Shown here piece after piece: positions 4,840 through 5,877 of a stretch of 5,877 bases of DNA (within the stretch, counting starts at the first letter, position 1; each line of letters opens with the position of its first letter). The notes under the pieces were generated by a model. The model saw only the letters and a program-made list of their open reading frames with translations, had not been told where the DNA came from and searched no databases. This DNA comes from Streptosporangiaceae bacterium. Its GTDB lineage: Bacteria; Actinomycetota; Actinomycetes; Streptosporangiales; Streptosporangiaceae. The translations under genes were made by a program, and so were the position numbers. Where the stretch lies: positions 1 through 5,877 of the forward strand of contig JASHTQ010000026.1 in the NCBI GenBank assembly GCA_030040475.1. Direction: 5' to 3'.

Positions 4840-4916
4840 GGACCGCGGGCGACCCGCGAGCGGACCCCGGGCGGACCCCGGGCGGATCGCGGGCGACCCG
4901 CGAGCGGACCGTGGGG
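4840..4916. repeat. Tandem array of seven 11-bp GC-rich units
   Basis: Seven consecutive 11-bp units start at 4840, 4851, 4862, 4873, 4884, 4895 and 4906, with consensus near GGACCSCGGGC. Units 3 and 4 are identical (GGACCCCGGGC), units 2 and 6 are identical (GACCCGCGAGC), and unit 7 is degenerate. As a result a 23-bp block recurs 44 bp apart (4844-4866 and 4888-4910), and each block contains the perfect hairpin CGCGGG-CGA-CCCGCG (4844-4858 and 4888-4902). The 11-bp period is not a multiple of three, which argues against a coding role. It lies about 95 bp upstream of the TadA-associated gene. Confidence 0.75.
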
Positions 4917-5011
4917 GGCCGGAATCCCGCCGGGCGGCCGTGATCGGCGATTTAGCCGACGCGACCGGCGGCCATCTGGCACCATTCCTCCGTGCAGAGC
5001 AAGCTAGTGGC

Positions 5012-5509
5012 ATGACGGTGCCAGACGCAAGCGAGGCAGACTTCGCTGTCATCGTCTACCGGGAAGAGGACCTGTGGGAGGCCGACGTGCTGCCCACCGC
5101 GGTCACCGCCGACCTGGACGCGCTCGTGCGCGCGCTGCGGCAGCAGCCGAGCATCGGCGGCACGATCGGCTTTGCCGGCGTGGACGACTGCTTCTTCGTG
5201 GCGGCGCGGGTGCTCGGCGAGGACGTGTCGCTGTTCCTGTCCGACCTGACCGCGGCGGCGGAGTATCCCCTGGCCCGCCAGGTGCTTGAGGCCCTGGACA
5301 TCCCCATACCTGCCGACGACGAGCTCGATCAGGTGCTCCCCGCGGGCGATCTGTCCATCTTCGCGGACCTCGGCCTCGACGAGATGGAGCTCGGCGCGGT
5401 GGCGGCCGACCTCGACCTGTACCCGGAGGACGCCGTGGCGGGCATCGCCGAACGACTGCGGTTCGGGGAGGCCGTCGAGCGGGCGCTCGATATCGCGCTC
5501 GGGGAGTAA
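5012..5509 (+). CDS. tRNA adenosine deaminase-associated protein
   Basis: A 165-aa acidic protein matching, by sequence pattern and position directly before tadA, the actinobacterial family of putative TadA-associated proteins (TIGR03941 type). Its biochemical role is not established; a link to the tRNA wobble-editing enzyme is inferred from the constant gene pairing. Seen: an N-terminal half with FAVIVYREEDLWEADVL, an SIGGTIGFAGVDDCFFVAAR strand-rich core, the DVSLFLSDLTAAAEYPLA segment, then the acidic C-terminal pattern PAGDLSIFADLGLDEMELG. No membrane segment or signal is seen. The frame is open back to ATG 4820, but those 64 extra codons translate the 11-bp array into low-complexity Arg/Pro/Gly sequence, so ATG 5012 is preferred and gives the family's usual length. 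The ribosome site before 5012 is weak (AGTGG). tadA starts 6 nt after its stop, so the two form an operon. Confidence 0.88.
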   Translation: MTVPDASEADFAVIVYREEDLWEADVLPTAVTADLDALVRALRQQPSIGGTIGFAGVDDCFFVAARVLGEDVSLFLSDLTAAAEYPLARQVLEALDIPIPADDELDQVLPAGDLSIFADLGLDEMELGAVAADLDLYPEDAVAGIAERLRFGEAVERALDIALGE

Positions 5510-5515
5510 CGGATC

Positions 5516-5877
5516 GTGACAGGCTATGCCGCGGCCTTCGAGCCCGCGATGCGGCTCGCGCTCGCCGAGGCGACGCGTGCCGAGGCGACGCGCGCCGCCG
5601 CGGCTCCGTCCTCGGCTCCGTCGGCCGGGCCGGCCCACCCCGACGACGTTCCCGTCGGCGCCGTCATCCTCGACGAGGCAGGCACGGTCCTGGCCCGCGC
5701 CCGCAACCGCAGGGAACTCGACCGCGACCCGACCGCGCACGCCGAGATCGTCGCGATCAGGCAGGCGGCGGCGGCGCTGGGGCGCTGGCGGCTGACGGAC
5801 CTCACGCTCGTGGTCACGCTCGAGCCGTGCACCATGTGCGCGGGCGCGGTGACCGCGGCCAGGCTCGGGCGGCTGGT
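5516..5877 (+). CDS. tadA: tRNA-specific adenosine deaminase TadA, C-terminus cut by window edge
   Basis: TadA converts adenosine 34 to inosine in the anticodon of tRNA-Arg(ACG), an essential wobble modification in most bacteria; it acts in the cytoplasm as a zinc-dependent homodimer. The first 120 residues are present. Seen: N-terminal helix (FEPAMRLALAEA), core strand VPVGAVILD (45-53), the zinc/catalytic motif HAE (His75, catalytic Glu77) and the second zinc motif PCTMCAG (Cys105, Cys108). All key residues visible are intact. Start GTG 5516 has GGGGAG (5501-5506) 9 nt upstream and follows the TadA-associated gene by 6 nt. Oddity: between the first helix and the PVGAV strand there are roughly 15 more residues than usual, starting with AEATR twice, encoded by a tandem repeat, and continuing as an Ala/Pro/Ser-rich segment. 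The frame remains open to the window edge. Confidence 0.95.
   Translation, partial: MTGYAAAFEPAMRLALAEATRAEATRAAAAPSSAPSAGPAHPDDVPVGAVILDEAGTVLARARNRRELDRDPTAHAEIVAIRQAAAALGRWRLTDLTLVVTLEPCTMCAGAVTAARLGRL
5564..5592 (+). repeat. 15-bp tandem duplication inside tadA
   Basis: GCCGAGGCGACGCG is found at 5564-5577 and again at 5579-5592, a period of 15 bp. It is in frame and encodes AEATR twice. It explains the start of the unusual linker between the first helix and the first core strand of TadA. Confidence 0.7.

Noticed and set aside
4620..4840. Searched for a tRNA or small RNA gene
   Set aside because: No cloverleaf, TTCGA-type T-arm or terminator was found; only the short GTAACGAT repeats are visible.
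4844..4910. Array considered as a CRISPR
   Set aside because: Units are 11 bp and contiguous with no unique spacers; this is a minisatellite-type tandem repeat.
4952..5740. 262-codon minus-strand open frame opposite the tadA pair
   Set aside because: Arg/Gly/Val/His-rich shadow of two well-supported plus-strand genes, as commonly seen in high-GC DNA.

Overview
The window is high-GC DNA with strongly G/C-biased third codon positions, frequent GTG starts and purine-rich Shine-Dalgarno sites. The pair of a tRNA-adenosine-deaminase-associated protein followed by tadA is an actinobacterial arrangement, so this is almost certainly an actinomycete chromosome. The genus cannot be read from the sequence.

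Layout, left to right. (1) Positions 1-720 hold two minus-strand genes of unknown function: a 136-aa, Ala-rich, probably helical protein, and downstream of it a Cys-containing protein that runs off the left edge. (2) Positions 721-1178 are non-coding. They contain an A/T-rich island with direct repeats, an interrupted inverted repeat, a GC hairpin and a plausible promoter for the next gene. (3) Positions 1179-about 2195 encode a ROK-family sugar kinase. Its frame has no stop at the family's usual end and stays open to 2852, antisense to the whole of the next gene. (4) Positions 2241-2816 (minus) encode an XRE-cupin regulator. It is divergent from an EamA/DMT transporter at 2924-3805 (plus). 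The 107-bp gap between them carries an inverted repeat and a direct repeat that look like an operator, so this is probably a regulator-exporter pair. (5) Positions 3813-4510 (minus) form a two-gene operon: a 51-aa membrane mini-protein (4355-4510), then a membrane-anchored PH-domain protein (3813-4340), with a candidate promoter and three GCTAAC boxes upstream. (6) Positions 4620-5011 form a divergent intergenic region containing seven tandem 11-bp GC-rich units. (7) Positions 5012-5877 (plus) encode the TadA-associated protein and the first 120 codons of tadA, truncated by the right edge.

Most of this is ordinary actinobacterial housekeeping and accessory content. The items most worth a second look are the 51-aa mini-gene coupled to the PH protein, the stop-less ROK frame, and the 11-bp array in front of the tadA pair. 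I see no mobile element, CRISPR array, rRNA or tRNA gene.
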